A stretch of DNA of 5,384 nt from contig CAMLKN010000173.1 of the NCBI GenBank assembly GCA_946480655.1, positions 1 to 5,384 of the forward strand, given 5' to 3'. This document shows positions 1 to 5,244 of this stretch, piece after piece. Position numbers and translations under genes: made by a program. The notes beneath the pieces were generated by a model. The model saw only the letters and a program-made list of their open reading frames with translations. It searched no databases and was not told the DNA's origin. Origin of the DNA: an uncultured Devosia sp. GTDB lineage: Bacteria > Pseudomonadota > Alphaproteobacteria > Rhizobiales > Devosiaceae. Positions within the stretch are counted from its first letter, which is position 1. Every line of letters begins with the position of its first letter.

Positions 1-167
1 AGCAGGTCGAAGACGATGGCGGCGCGGCCATTGCCGATATGGGCGAAGTCATAAACCGTGGGGCCGCAGGCATAGAGACGCACGTTGTTCTCGTCCATGG
101 GCACGAAGGGCGCCTTGGAGCGGGTGAGCGTGTTGTAGAGGGAAAGCTGCGGCTTTGCCGTGGTCAT
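1..167 (-). CDS. cysS: Cysteinyl-tRNA synthetase, N-terminal part (runs off the left edge)
   Basis: This cytoplasmic class I aminoacyl-tRNA synthetase charges tRNA-Cys with cysteine using ATP. Only the first 55 codons plus two bases are present. The visible protein begins [18 protein letters not shown] and carries the family signature [18 protein letters not shown] at residues 31-48. In CysS the Cys of that CGPTVYD segment (Cys34 here) is a ligand of the catalytic zinc, and HIGN (residues 43-46) is the class I HIGH-type ATP-binding motif. The start at 167 is supported by AGGAAG 6-11 nt upstream and by the family's usual N-terminus. The gene is preceded by a cysteine-rich leader ORF and by inverted repeats that include its ribosome binding site, so it is probably under cysteine-dependent attenuation (inference). 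Truncation is only by the window edge; identification is firm. Confidence 0.96.
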   Translation of the reverse strand, partial: MTTAKPQLSLYNTLTRSKAPFVPMDENNVRLYACGPTVYDFAHIGNGRAAIVFDL

Positions 168-172
168 CGAGG

Positions 173-259
173 CTTCCTGTGGCCAGACAATATCGATCGC
201 TCTGGCGGGAGAGCCTCTATCCACAGGGTGCTATCGGGATGAAGAAGACCGCTCCGCCA
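173..259 (-). promoter_or_regulatory. Putative translational attenuator: competing hairpins over the cysS ribosome binding site
   Basis: The RNA between the leader ORF and cysS holds inverted repeats that cannot all pair at once. CCTGTGG (221-227) matches CCACAGG (176-182), which includes the first three bases of the cysS Shine-Dalgarno AGGAAG (173-178). GCCAGA (201-206) matches TCTGGC (182-187) and can stack inside that pairing. TGGCGG (254-259), nine nt after the leader stop codon, matches CCGCCA (203-208) and competes with GCCAGA. A second pairing, GAGGCT (212-217) with AGCCTC (169-174), would also cover the start region. Inferred model: a ribosome that finishes the leader masks TGGCGG and the Shine-Dalgarno is sequestered; a ribosome stalled on upstream Cys codons leaves TGGCGG free, which breaks the inner hairpin. 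No U-run follows the hairpins, so translational control is likelier than transcription termination. Confidence 0.55.
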
Positions 260-268
260 ACGCTGGGG

Positions 269-313
269 TTAGCAGGTAATAATGCAGCAGGTAATGGTGC
301 ATGCGGTTTTCAT
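269..313 (-). CDS. Cysteine-rich leader peptide upstream of cysS
   Basis: A 14-codon ORF encodes MKTACTITCCIITC followed by TAA. Cys occupies positions 5, 9, 10 and 14, always as TGC, so 29% of codons are for the amino acid that the downstream enzyme loads onto tRNA. A leader peptide rich in the cognate amino acid, short and ending about 100 nt before the structural gene, is the classical layout of ribosome-mediated attenuation (trpL and hisL are known examples). I see no Shine-Dalgarno upstream; the preceding bases are CCGCGCC. A promoter fits with its start site at the ATG, so translation may begin on a leaderless mRNA, as is known for the 14-residue trpL peptide of Sinorhizobium meliloti. 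The peptide itself probably has no needed product function, though a trans role cannot be excluded. Expression is not shown by sequence alone. Confidence 0.7.
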   Translation of the reverse strand: MKTACTITCCIITC

Positions 314-320
314 GGCGCGG

Positions 321-349
321 AGATTGGCCGGGGCGCCGCCGGAAATCAA
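321..349 (-). promoter_or_regulatory. Candidate promoter of the leader-cysS transcript
   Basis: A TTGATT -35 element (344-349), a 17-nt spacer and a weak CAATCT -10 element (321-326) lie just downstream of the cytochrome terminator. The -10 box ends seven nt before the leader ATG, so transcription would start at or within a base of that ATG. The -35 matches consensus at four of six positions (TTGA), but the -10 at only two, so the call rests largely on spacing and context. Confidence 0.45.
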
Positions 350-372
350 GAGAATTAGTGCGGCCGCGAAAC

Positions 373-400
373 AAAAAAGGGCGGCCCAACCGGACCGCCC
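373..400 (-). terminator. Intrinsic terminator after the cytochrome c' genes
   Basis: On the minus strand GGGCGGTCC and GGGCCGCCC form a 9-bp GC-rich stem (one G-U pair) around a GGTT loop, directly followed by six T residues. It lies 29 nt after the stop codon of the downstream cytochrome gene and 24 nt before the candidate cysS promoter. It therefore separates the two transcription units. Confidence 0.92.
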
Positions 401-429
401 AATCGCTTTGGAGGCGATTTTTCCGCGTC

Positions 430-873
430 TCAGGAGGCGCGGAATTGCTGGTGGCATTGGCCGCAGGCACCGCCCACGGTCTGAAGTCCTGCCTTGTAGG
501 CTTCCATGTCGCCGGCCTGGGCAGCGGCCAGCGCGGCTTCCGCGCCACCCTTGGCCGTGTCGATGATGGCGACAAAGGCGTCCCAATCCTCCCAGATCGC
601 CGGGAGGGCCCTGGAGCCCTCGATGGCAGACCCTTCGGGGAAGAGGTCGGGCAGCTTGGTAAAGTTATCAACCAATGTCTGAGCGGCGGCGATAGCCTCG
701 TCACCGGTCTTGTCCATGGCACCGCCCTGCATGACGGCGCCATTGGATTTCATGAGGTCCTTACGCATCGCGACGGCCTCTTCTGGGCTGAGGGCATCCT
801 GGGCGATCACGCCCACTGCGCCAACCGCGGCCAAGGCAACGAATGCCAGGGCCGTAATCCTACGGATGAACAT
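430..873 (-). CDS. Cytochrome c' family (class II c-type) cytochrome, downstream paralogue
   Basis: The product is a predicted periplasmic haem protein of the cytochrome c' family, a four-helix bundle with one covalently bound haem near the C-terminus. Known members bind NO and CO, and some protect against nitrosative stress or act in electron transfer. From the ATG at 873 the protein has 147 residues. A Sec signal (residues 1-24, FIRR then a hydrophobic stretch) probably ends at VIA before QDA, leaving about 123 residues, normal for the family. Helix-A features PEEAVAMRKDLM and the C-terminal haem site CGQCH (Cys137, Cys140, His141) followed by QQFR are visible. The start at 873 has AAGGTG six nt upstream; an in-frame GTG at 882 overlaps that Shine-Dalgarno and is less likely, and ATG 876 is possible. 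It is about half identical to the gene upstream. No convincing promoter of its own was seen, so it may be co-transcribed. Confidence 0.93.
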   Translation of the reverse strand: MFIRRITALAFVALAAVGAVGVIAQDALSPEEAVAMRKDLMKSNGAVMQGGAMDKTGDEAIAAAQTLVDNFTKLPDLFPEGSAIEGSRALPAIWEDWDAFVAIIDTAKGGAEAALAAAQAGDMEAYKAGLQTVGGACGQCHQQFRAS

Positions 874-948
874 CATTAGCACCTTGATTGGTTATGCACG
901 ATGGCGGGCTTGCCTCTGCTCGCCAAGGACACAGTTGCACGGGTCAAA

Positions 949-969
949 CGCGTGCCCAACGGGCACACG
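949..969 (-). other. Hairpin in the gap between the cytochrome genes
   Basis: GTGCCC and GGGCAC form a perfect 6-bp stem around a 3-nt loop. On the minus strand it extends to CGTGTGCCC/GGGCACGCG with one G-U pair and is followed by TTTGACC. The T-run is too short for a confident terminator; it may be an mRNA 3'-end or 5'-leader structure. Confidence 0.45.
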
Positions 970-1000
970 GATATGTTACCGGTCAAGATGGCAAGACTGG

Positions 1001-1050
1001 GACGCCTGTTCGGGCGTCAAACCGGCCGCCCAGCGGCGTGGGCGGCCGGT
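1001..1050 (-). terminator. Double hairpin after the upstream cytochrome gene; weak terminator or processing site
   Basis: Starting five nt after the stop codon of the upstream cytochrome gene, ACCGGCCGCCCA (1021-1032) pairs perfectly with its complement at 1039-1050, a 12-bp stem around a 6-nt loop. A second stem, GACGCC (1001-1006) with GGCGTC (1013-1018), follows at once. On the minus strand the first stem is followed only by TTTGACG, so termination is probably partial. This would let some transcripts read on into the second cytochrome gene, or stabilise the 3' end of the first message. Confidence 0.5.
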
Positions 1051-1055
1051 CTGGA

Positions 1056-1505
1056 TCACGAGCGGAACTGCTGGTGGCACTGGCCGCATGTGCCCATCAG
1101 GGCCTGGGCAGACGCGGTGTAGGTGGCAGCGTCTCCAGCTTCAGCTGCCGCGATGCCCGCTTCCGCCGCCTGGACGCCCGCCTCGGAAATGGCGGTGAAG
1201 GCTTCCCAGTTCTCCCAGATCGCCGGCAGGGCTTCGCTGTCGCCGACATTGGAACCTTCGGGGAAGAGCACGGGAATGCGGCTGTAATTGTCGCGCAGGG
1301 TGGTCATGGCAGCTACAGCATCAGCGCCGGTGAGGTTGCCGATGGAGCGCAGCAATGCGCCACCCTGGCGCATCACGTCCTGGCGCAAGTCGACGGCCTC
1401 TTCGGGCGTGGCAGGGGCGGTGAAGGCGTCTTGAGCAAACGCGCCGGCAAAGCCGGCAAGCAGGACGGAGGCCAGAGCAATGGCGGAGGCCTTGCGAATG
1501 AGCAT
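1056..1505 (-). CDS. Cytochrome c' family (class II c-type) cytochrome, upstream paralogue
   Basis: The product is a predicted periplasmic single-haem cytochrome of the cytochrome c' type, 149 residues from the ATG at 1505. That start is chosen because GAGG lies nine nt upstream and because the protein then opens with a proper signal peptide (MLIRK then a hydrophobic segment, probable cleavage after residue 24, FA before QDA). An in-frame start at 1601 would add 32 residues ahead of the signal and is not credible. The mature part shows TPEEAVDLRQDVM in helix A, the shared block LFPEGS...ALPAIWE, and the haem site CGQCH (Cys140, Cys143, His144) followed by QQFR. By hand alignment it is about 50% identical to the next gene, with the same signal length and QDA mature start, so the pair arose by tandem duplication. 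Redox partner and ligand are not shown by the sequence. Confidence 0.93.
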   Translation of the reverse strand: MLIRKASAIALASVLLAGFAGAFAQDAFTAPATPEEAVDLRQDVMRQGGALLRSIGNLTGADAVAAMTTLRDNYSRIPVLFPEGSNVGDSEALPAIWENWEAFTAISEAGVQAAEAGIAAAEAGDAATYTASAQALMGTCGQCHQQFRS

Positions 1506-1527
1506 TGAGTGTTCCCTCGGAAATGAC

Positions 1528-1560
1528 AAAAGCGACGCGCGGACCCCTCTTCCGGCGCGT
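1528..1560 (-). terminator. Possible weak terminator of the FAH-family gene, or 5'-leader hairpin of the cytochrome
   Basis: ACGCGC (1535-1540) pairs with GCGCGT (1555-1560), extended by GG/CC across a one-base bulge. On the minus strand the stem is followed, three nt later, by TTTT (1528-1531). It lies 56 nt after the FAH-family stop and 30 nt before the cytochrome start. The short and offset T-run makes termination uncertain. Confidence 0.35.
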
Positions 1561-1615
1561 GCACCCTGCCATGGCCCGATGACGGTGCCAAATGAACACA
1601 CGTTAATGTTATCAG

Positions 1616-2623
1616 TTACTTGGAGAGAAGTTCGACAGTCTGTTCGATGTCTCCGAACAGTGCTCGGCCGTCGCCGCCAACCGCGCGGATACGCACGGTA
1701 TCACCGGACTTGAGGAAGGGGGTGCGGGCCCGGCCATACTTTGCCTTTTCAGCCGTGCGCGCCTCGGCAATGCAGGCAAAACCGATGCCATCGGGTTTAA
1801 GCGGCAAGGTCTGGTCATGGGGATTGGACACCGTGCCGCCGCCGATGATCGTCCCCGTCGCCAGATTGCGGGTGCGTGCTGCCTCGACGATGAGATCGGC
1901 AAAATCGAAATGCATGCCGATGCCGGCATTGGGCTGGCCATAGAGCGCACCATTGACCTCGATGCGAATGGGCAGGTGCAGGCGGTTGTCCATCCACGCG
2001 GCGCCTAGACTGTCGGGCGTGGCGACGACGGGCGCAAAGCTGGTCGAAGGCTTGGCATGGAAGAAGCCGAAGCCGTTCTGCAGGTCGTCGACCACAAGGC
2101 GCCGCAGGGACACGTCGTTGAGGACGGTGACGAGGCGAATGGCGGCCGCCGCTTCCTGGCGTGTGACACCCATGGGGACCGCACCGATGATCACCCCGAC
2201 CTCGGCCTCGAAATCGAGCGCCAGATCGTCGGCAGGAACGATGATAGGATCAGTGGCGCCCGACAGGGAATCGGAAGCGCCCTGGTAGAGCAAGGGACGG
2301 ATCGACTGCAGTTCCTCGTCCTTGCTGCCCTTGAGGGACCGGACGCGTTCGAGATGGCTCATATAGGCCGAGCCGTCTATCCATTGGTAGGCGCGCGGCA
2401 GTGGTGCGCGCGCATCCCGGGGCTCGAAGGGCTGACCGGCGATCTCGCCGGCTTCGAGGCGCGCGGACAGATCGGAGAGGGCTGGCGCAGTCTGGGTCCA
2501 GTCGTCCAGCGCGGCCTGCAGGCTGGGAGCGATCCGGCCAGCGGAAACGCAGCGCGTGAGGTCGGACGAGACGACGACAAGCTGCCCGTCCGGCCGGCCA
2601 CTCCCCAGGGTCGCGAGTTTCAT
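1616..2623 (-). CDS. Fumarylacetoacetate hydrolase (FAH) family protein
   Basis: This is a predicted cytoplasmic metal-dependent hydrolase of the FAH superfamily, 335 residues. It resembles the bacterial FAH type whose proteins begin MKLATL...DGQLVVVS and are about 330 residues long; the best-known reaction is cleavage of 4-fumarylacetoacetate to fumarate and acetoacetate in tyrosine/homogentisate breakdown. The N-terminal part (residues 1-80) includes PLPRAYQWIDGSAY (75-88). The catalytic fold follows, with metal ligands expected in DFEAEVGVI (Asp137, Glu139, Glu141) and LNDVSLR (Asp170), then GFGFFHAKPSTSFAP (184-198), GQPNAG (229-234) and GGGTVSN (261-267). The ATG at 2623 is preferred over an upstream in-frame ATG at 2674 because AAGGAG precedes it by eight nt and the family starts there. 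No homogentisate dioxygenase or maleylacetoacetate isomerase gene is present nearby, so the exact substrate is open. Confidence 0.93.
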   Translation of the reverse strand: MKLATLGSGRPDGQLVVVSSDLTRCVSAGRIAPSLQAALDDWTQTAPALSDLSARLEAGEIAGQPFEPRDARAPLPRAYQWIDGSAYMSHLERVRSLKGSKDEELQSIRPLLYQGASDSLSGATDPIIVPADDLALDFEAEVGVIIGAVPMGVTRQEAAAAIRLVTVLNDVSLRRLVVDDLQNGFGFFHAKPSTSFAPVVATPDSLGAAWMDNRLHLPIRIEVNGALYGQPNAGIGMHFDFADLIVEAARTRNLATGTIIGGGTVSNPHDQTLPLKPDGIGFACIAEARTAEKAKYGRARTPFLKSGDTVRIRAVGGDGRALFGDIEQTVELLSK

Positions 2624-2647
2624 GGCGGCGTCTCCTTCGGTCCGGTG

Positions 2648-2674
2648 TTGCCCAGGTGCGCTACCCTGGGGCAA
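2648..2674. promoter_or_regulatory. Imperfect palindrome upstream of the FAH-family gene (operator or leader hairpin)
   Basis: TTGCCCAGG and CCTGGGGCAA are inverted repeats with one extra G, separated by eight nt, a 9-bp symmetry. It lies 25 nt upstream of the FAH-family ATG and just downstream of a TATAAC hexamer on that strand, where the transcription start would be expected. That position suits a repressor operator or a 5'-mRNA hairpin. No regulator gene is adjacent, so the protein partner is unknown. Confidence 0.4.
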
Positions 2675-2680
2675 ATCAGC

Positions 2681-2688
2681 GTTATAAT
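2681..2688. promoter_or_regulatory. Candidate -10 elements in the divergent intergenic region
   Basis: The sequence GTTATAAT reads TATAAT on the plus strand (2683-2688), toward the DUF2865 gene, and TATAAC on the minus strand (2681-2686), toward the FAH-family gene. Neither has a good -35 hexamer at 16-18 nt. The minus-strand use is favoured because it gives a short leader of about 50 nt; plus-strand use would give about 135 nt. The remainder of 2700-2820 is GC-rich with small inverted repeats, for example GCGGCG/CGCCGC near 2740, and no other recognisable site. Confidence 0.35.
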
Positions 2689-2831
2689 GTTGCCACGAGC
2701 CCTAGCGATGTCTTAAGGGCCAAAGGGCGCAGGCGGTTGCGGCGGGAGCGTTCGCCGCGCCACTCGGGGGCAGAATCGGCGACGGGAAGCGCCGCCGACT
2801 TTGCCCGAAACGCTTCAGACAGGAAATTGGC

Positions 2832-3971
2832 TTGACCTTCATGACGACCGGATTGCGGCCCTTGCTCCTGCTGGTTCTGACCATGCTGGTGCTGGCGCTG
2901 GACGTCGAAGCCGCCCACGCCCAGGCGGCTCAGTGCGCCCAGTTGCAGGCTGCGCTGGCGCAATTCGACAGCAATAGCGAATTCCGGCAAATGGGCGGCA
3001 ATTCCAATGCCGCACGGCAATTGCAGCGCCAGGTGCAGCAGGCCGAGAGCCGCTATATCCGCGACGGATGCAATGACGACGCCCGCGCCGGCCGGCCCCT
3101 GACCCGCGCCTGCCAGCTCATTGCCCGTGATGTGCTGGATCTGCGCGAGCAATATGCGCAGGTGAGCCAGTCGGTTGAGACCGCCAATGCAGTGGCGCAG
3201 CAGCGCGAGGCCATCCTGCAGGAAATGGCCCGCTTCGGCTGCAATGCCGGATCGAGCGCCACCTTCACCCAGGAACGCCAGGATATCTTCGACCGCATCT
3301 TTGGCACGACGACCGAGAATGACTTCACCAATGGCGATTTCGTCGACGGCGGTGACTATTGGGGCTATTCCGGCTTCAGCACCGTTCGCACGGTTTGCGT
3401 GCGGCTGAGTGACGGCTATTTCTGGCCCATCAGCTATGCAACGCTGCCCGAGTTCATCGGCAACGACGCCATGACATGCCAGCAGATGTGTCCGAACACG
3501 GCGGTGGACCTCTACTACTACAACAACCCCGGCGAAGAGCCGGAGCAGATGCGCAATATGAGCGGTACGCCTTATCTGTCGCTGGCGACCGCCTTCGCCT
3601 ATCGTAACGAGTTCGACAAGTCGGCCAGTTGCACGGTGGCGCCTACGGCCGATGGCACGGTGACCCTGGCCAATGCGGCCGATGGCAGCAGCCGGGCGGT
3701 CCTGGACATCAATGGCCTGCGCATTCCCATGCCGCTGCGCGATCCGCGCGGATCAACGCCGGTCCAGGCGGCCCCGATAGAGGAAGTGGCGACGGTGGCC
3801 CTGGTCGACGTTCCCCTGCCCCGGCCACGGCCGGCTGGTCCGGGCGAGATCGCGCGCCAGCCGAGTGCCCCGGCAGAACCGGAGCTGCGCATTGTTCACT
3901 TCGGCGACAAGGCGGTCAGGGTAGTCGGTCCAGACACGCCTTACGCCCAAGCAGGACAAGCAGGGACTTGA
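2832..3971 (+). CDS. Secreted DUF2865-domain protein of unknown function
   Basis: The function is unknown. DUF2865 proteins are found mainly in Hyphomicrobiales and are predicted to be exported. Residues 1-30 form a signal peptide (hydrophobic run 11-23, probable cleavage AHA before QAAQ). Residues 31-135 are Gln/Ala-rich and probably helical or coiled. The DUF2865 core lies at about 186-269: [23 protein letters not shown] (216-221), [13 protein letters not shown] (228-240), SGTPY (244-248) and AFAYR. Eight Cys residues remain after cleavage (35, 80, 94, 137, 189, 216, 220, 267), which would allow disulfides in the periplasm. The tail has the Pro-rich VPLPRPRP (327-334) and ends near VRVVGP. 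A TTG start at 2832 is chosen because AGGA lies seven nt upstream; the next ATG (2841) is 16 nt from it. The gene is the only one on this strand and its 3' end overlaps gltX by 56 bp. Confidence 0.88.
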   Translation: MTFMTTGLRPLLLLVLTMLVLALDVEAAHAQAAQCAQLQAALAQFDSNSEFRQMGGNSNAARQLQRQVQQAESRYIRDGCNDDARAGRPLTRACQLIARDVLDLREQYAQVSQSVETANAVAQQREAILQEMARFGCNAGSSATFTQERQDIFDRIFGTTTENDFTNGDFVDGGDYWGYSGFSTVRTVCVRLSDGYFWPISYATLPEFIGNDAMTCQQMCPNTAVDLYYYNNPGEEPEQMRNMSGTPYLSLATAFAYRNEFDKSASCTVAPTADGTVTLANAADGSSRAVLDINGLRIPMPLRDPRGSTPVQAAPIEEVATVALVDVPLPRPRPAGPGEIARQPSAPAEPELRIVHFGDKAVRVVGPDTPYAQAGQAGT

Positions 3972-5244
3972 GCTCAGGGCCGTCGTGACGGCCGGTCAGC
4001 GCCATGCGCAAGGGCAGGAACAGCGCCTTGCCCTTGCGGCCAGTGCTGGTCTTGAGTGCATCGGTCCAATGGCCCCAGGTGGTCTCGTCCCAGGGCTCAG
4101 GCGGCAAAAGCGCCTTCGCCAGGGCGAGAAAGTCGCGATCCTCGTCGGCGATGACGGGCTCTATCGGCCCGGTGACCAGCTTTGACCACTCCGCAATATC
4201 GGGAAAGCGCGCAAGGTTCTCGCGGAGGAGCAACCACATGGCCTCGCCTTCAAGGCCCAGGGCCGATAGGCGCGAGGCGGCCTTTTCGTAAGGCATGGCA
4301 TGGAGCAGGCGCGCATTGAGCGAGTCGAGTTCGGCCGGATCGAAACGGGCCGAGCCATGCGAGATCATCGAGAAATCGAGCTTTTCGGCAATGGCGTCGA
4401 GGCTCTCATAGGGCTCCACGGAAAGGCTGGTGCCGGTCAGCGTGGCGACGATCGCTACGGCGAGCGGCTCGTAGCCCTCGGCCCGAAGATCGCTGATCGA
4501 CTGGCTACCCAGGCGCTTGGAAAAGCCTTGCCCCTGCGCGTCGGTGAGCAGGTTGTGGTGGCCGAAGACGGGAACGGCGCCTCCGAGTGCCTCGAAAATC
4601 TCGATCTGTGTGCCGGTATTGGAGACGTGGTCCTCGCCGCGGATCACATGGGTGATGCCGAGGTCGATGTCGTCGACCACGGAAGGCAGCGTATAAAGAT
4701 ACGAGCCGTCGGCGCGGATCAGCACCGGGTCGGACATGGAGGCGGTGTTGACCGTCTGCGGGCCCTTGATGAGGTCGTCGAAATGGACGGGGCGGCCATC
4801 GAGCTTGAAGCGCCAATGCGGCACCCGTCCCTCGGCTTCGAGACGGGCACGATCCTCGTCGGTAAGGCCTAGGGCCGCGCGGTCGTAGATAGGCGGCTTG
4901 CCGAGGAGACGGGCACGGGACCGCTTGCGGTCGAGTTCGTCCTCGGTTTCGTAGCAGGGATAGAGCCGGCCGGCGGCAATCAGCCTGTCACGGGCGGCAT
5001 CATAGAGCGCGGTGCGCTCAGACTGGCGGACCAGCAGGTCGGGCCGGACGCCCAGCCAGGCGAGATCGGCTTCGATGCCATCGGCAAATTCCCGCGTGGA
5101 TCGCGCAAGGTCCGTGTCATCCATGCGCAGGACGTAGCGGCCGCCGCGGCGGCGGGCGAAGAACCAGTTGAGCAATGCCGGTCGGGCATTGCCGAGATGG
5201 ATGCGGCCGGTTGGGGACGGCGCCCAGCGAACGGTGACGCTCAT
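3916..5244 (-). CDS. gltX: Glutamyl-tRNA synthetase, short second-type (GluRS2-like)
   Basis: This cytoplasmic class I synthetase attaches glutamate to tRNA; in organisms with GatCAB, GluRS forms may also charge tRNA-Gln for later amidation. The protein has 442 residues. The N-terminal [20 protein letters not shown] (residues 8-27) has HLGN as its HIGH-type motif, MDDTD (41-45) stands at the usual EDTD site, [25 protein letters not shown] (182-206) is the tRNA-acceptor and active-site block, and FSKRLG (241-246) is the KMSKS-type loop. The anticodon-binding part ends with [18 protein letters not shown] (401-418) and [11 protein letters not shown]. The length and the HLGN/SKRLG motifs resemble the second GluRS of alphaproteobacteria rather than the roughly 470-residue form. 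The ATG overlaps the nadE stop (ATGA), with AAGGA about 12 nt upstream inside nadE, so the two are probably translationally coupled. Its 3' end overlaps the convergent DUF2865 gene. Confidence 0.95.
   Translation of the reverse strand: MSVTVRWAPSPTGRIHLGNARPALLNWFFARRRGGRYVLRMDDTDLARSTREFADGIEADLAWLGVRPDLLVRQSERTALYDAARDRLIAAGRLYPCYETEDELDRKRSRARLLGKPPIYDRAALGLTDEDRARLEAEGRVPHWRFKLDGRPVHFDDLIKGPQTVNTASMSDPVLIRADGSYLYTLPSVVDDIDLGITHVIRGEDHVSNTGTQIEIFEALGGAVPVFGHHNLLTDAQGQGFSKRLGSQSISDLRAEGYEPLAVAIVATLTGTSLSVEPYESLDAIAEKLDFSMISHGSARFDPAELDSLNARLLHAMPYEKAASRLSALGLEGEAMWLLLRENLARFPDIAEWSKLVTGPIEPVIADEDRDFLALAKALLPPEPWDETTWGHWTDALKTSTGRKGKALFLPLRMALTGRHDGPELKSLLVLLGRKACLDRLP

Noticed and set aside
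231..743. Minus-strand open frame of 170 codons running from inside the cytochrome gene toward cysS
   Set aside because: It lies in a different frame inside the cytochrome gene, is rich in Arg/Pro/Ser as expected from frame-shifted GC-rich DNA, and runs through a strong terminator.
301..879. Plus-strand open frame of 192 codons opposite the downstream cytochrome gene
   Set aside because: It is the antisense shadow of a clear cytochrome c' gene, has no family features, and crosses the cysS promoter, leader and terminator region.
874..948. Promoter or FNR/NnrR-type box directly ahead of the downstream cytochrome gene
   Set aside because: TTGACC-like hexamers occur but none has a fitting -10 at 16-18 nt, and no TTGAT-N4-ATCAA-type symmetry was found.
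1570..1600. Possible sigma-54 promoter (TGGCAC) upstream of the upstream cytochrome gene, minus strand
   Set aside because: TGGCAC is present but the required TTGC-like -12 element is missing at the right distance; as a sigma-70 site (TTGGCA) the -10 is only CAGGGT.
2057..2716. Plus-strand open frame of 219 codons opposite the FAH-family gene
   Set aside because: It is antisense to a well-conserved gene; long reverse frames are common in high-GC coding DNA and no domain is visible.
2682..3152. Minus-strand open frame of 156 codons over the divergent region and the DUF2865 N-terminus
   Set aside because: It is opposite the signal peptide and Gln-rich part of the DUF2865 gene, has low-complexity composition, and lacks a ribosome binding site.
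3821..3848. GC-rich inverted repeat CCGGCC/GGCCGG near the 3' end of the DUF2865 gene as a terminator
   Set aside because: It lies inside the coding Pro-Arg-rich segment, has a 2-nt loop and no T-run on either strand.
4300..4872. Plus-strand open frame of 190 codons opposite gltX
   Set aside because: It is a shadow of the conserved catalytic part of gltX with no recognisable protein features.
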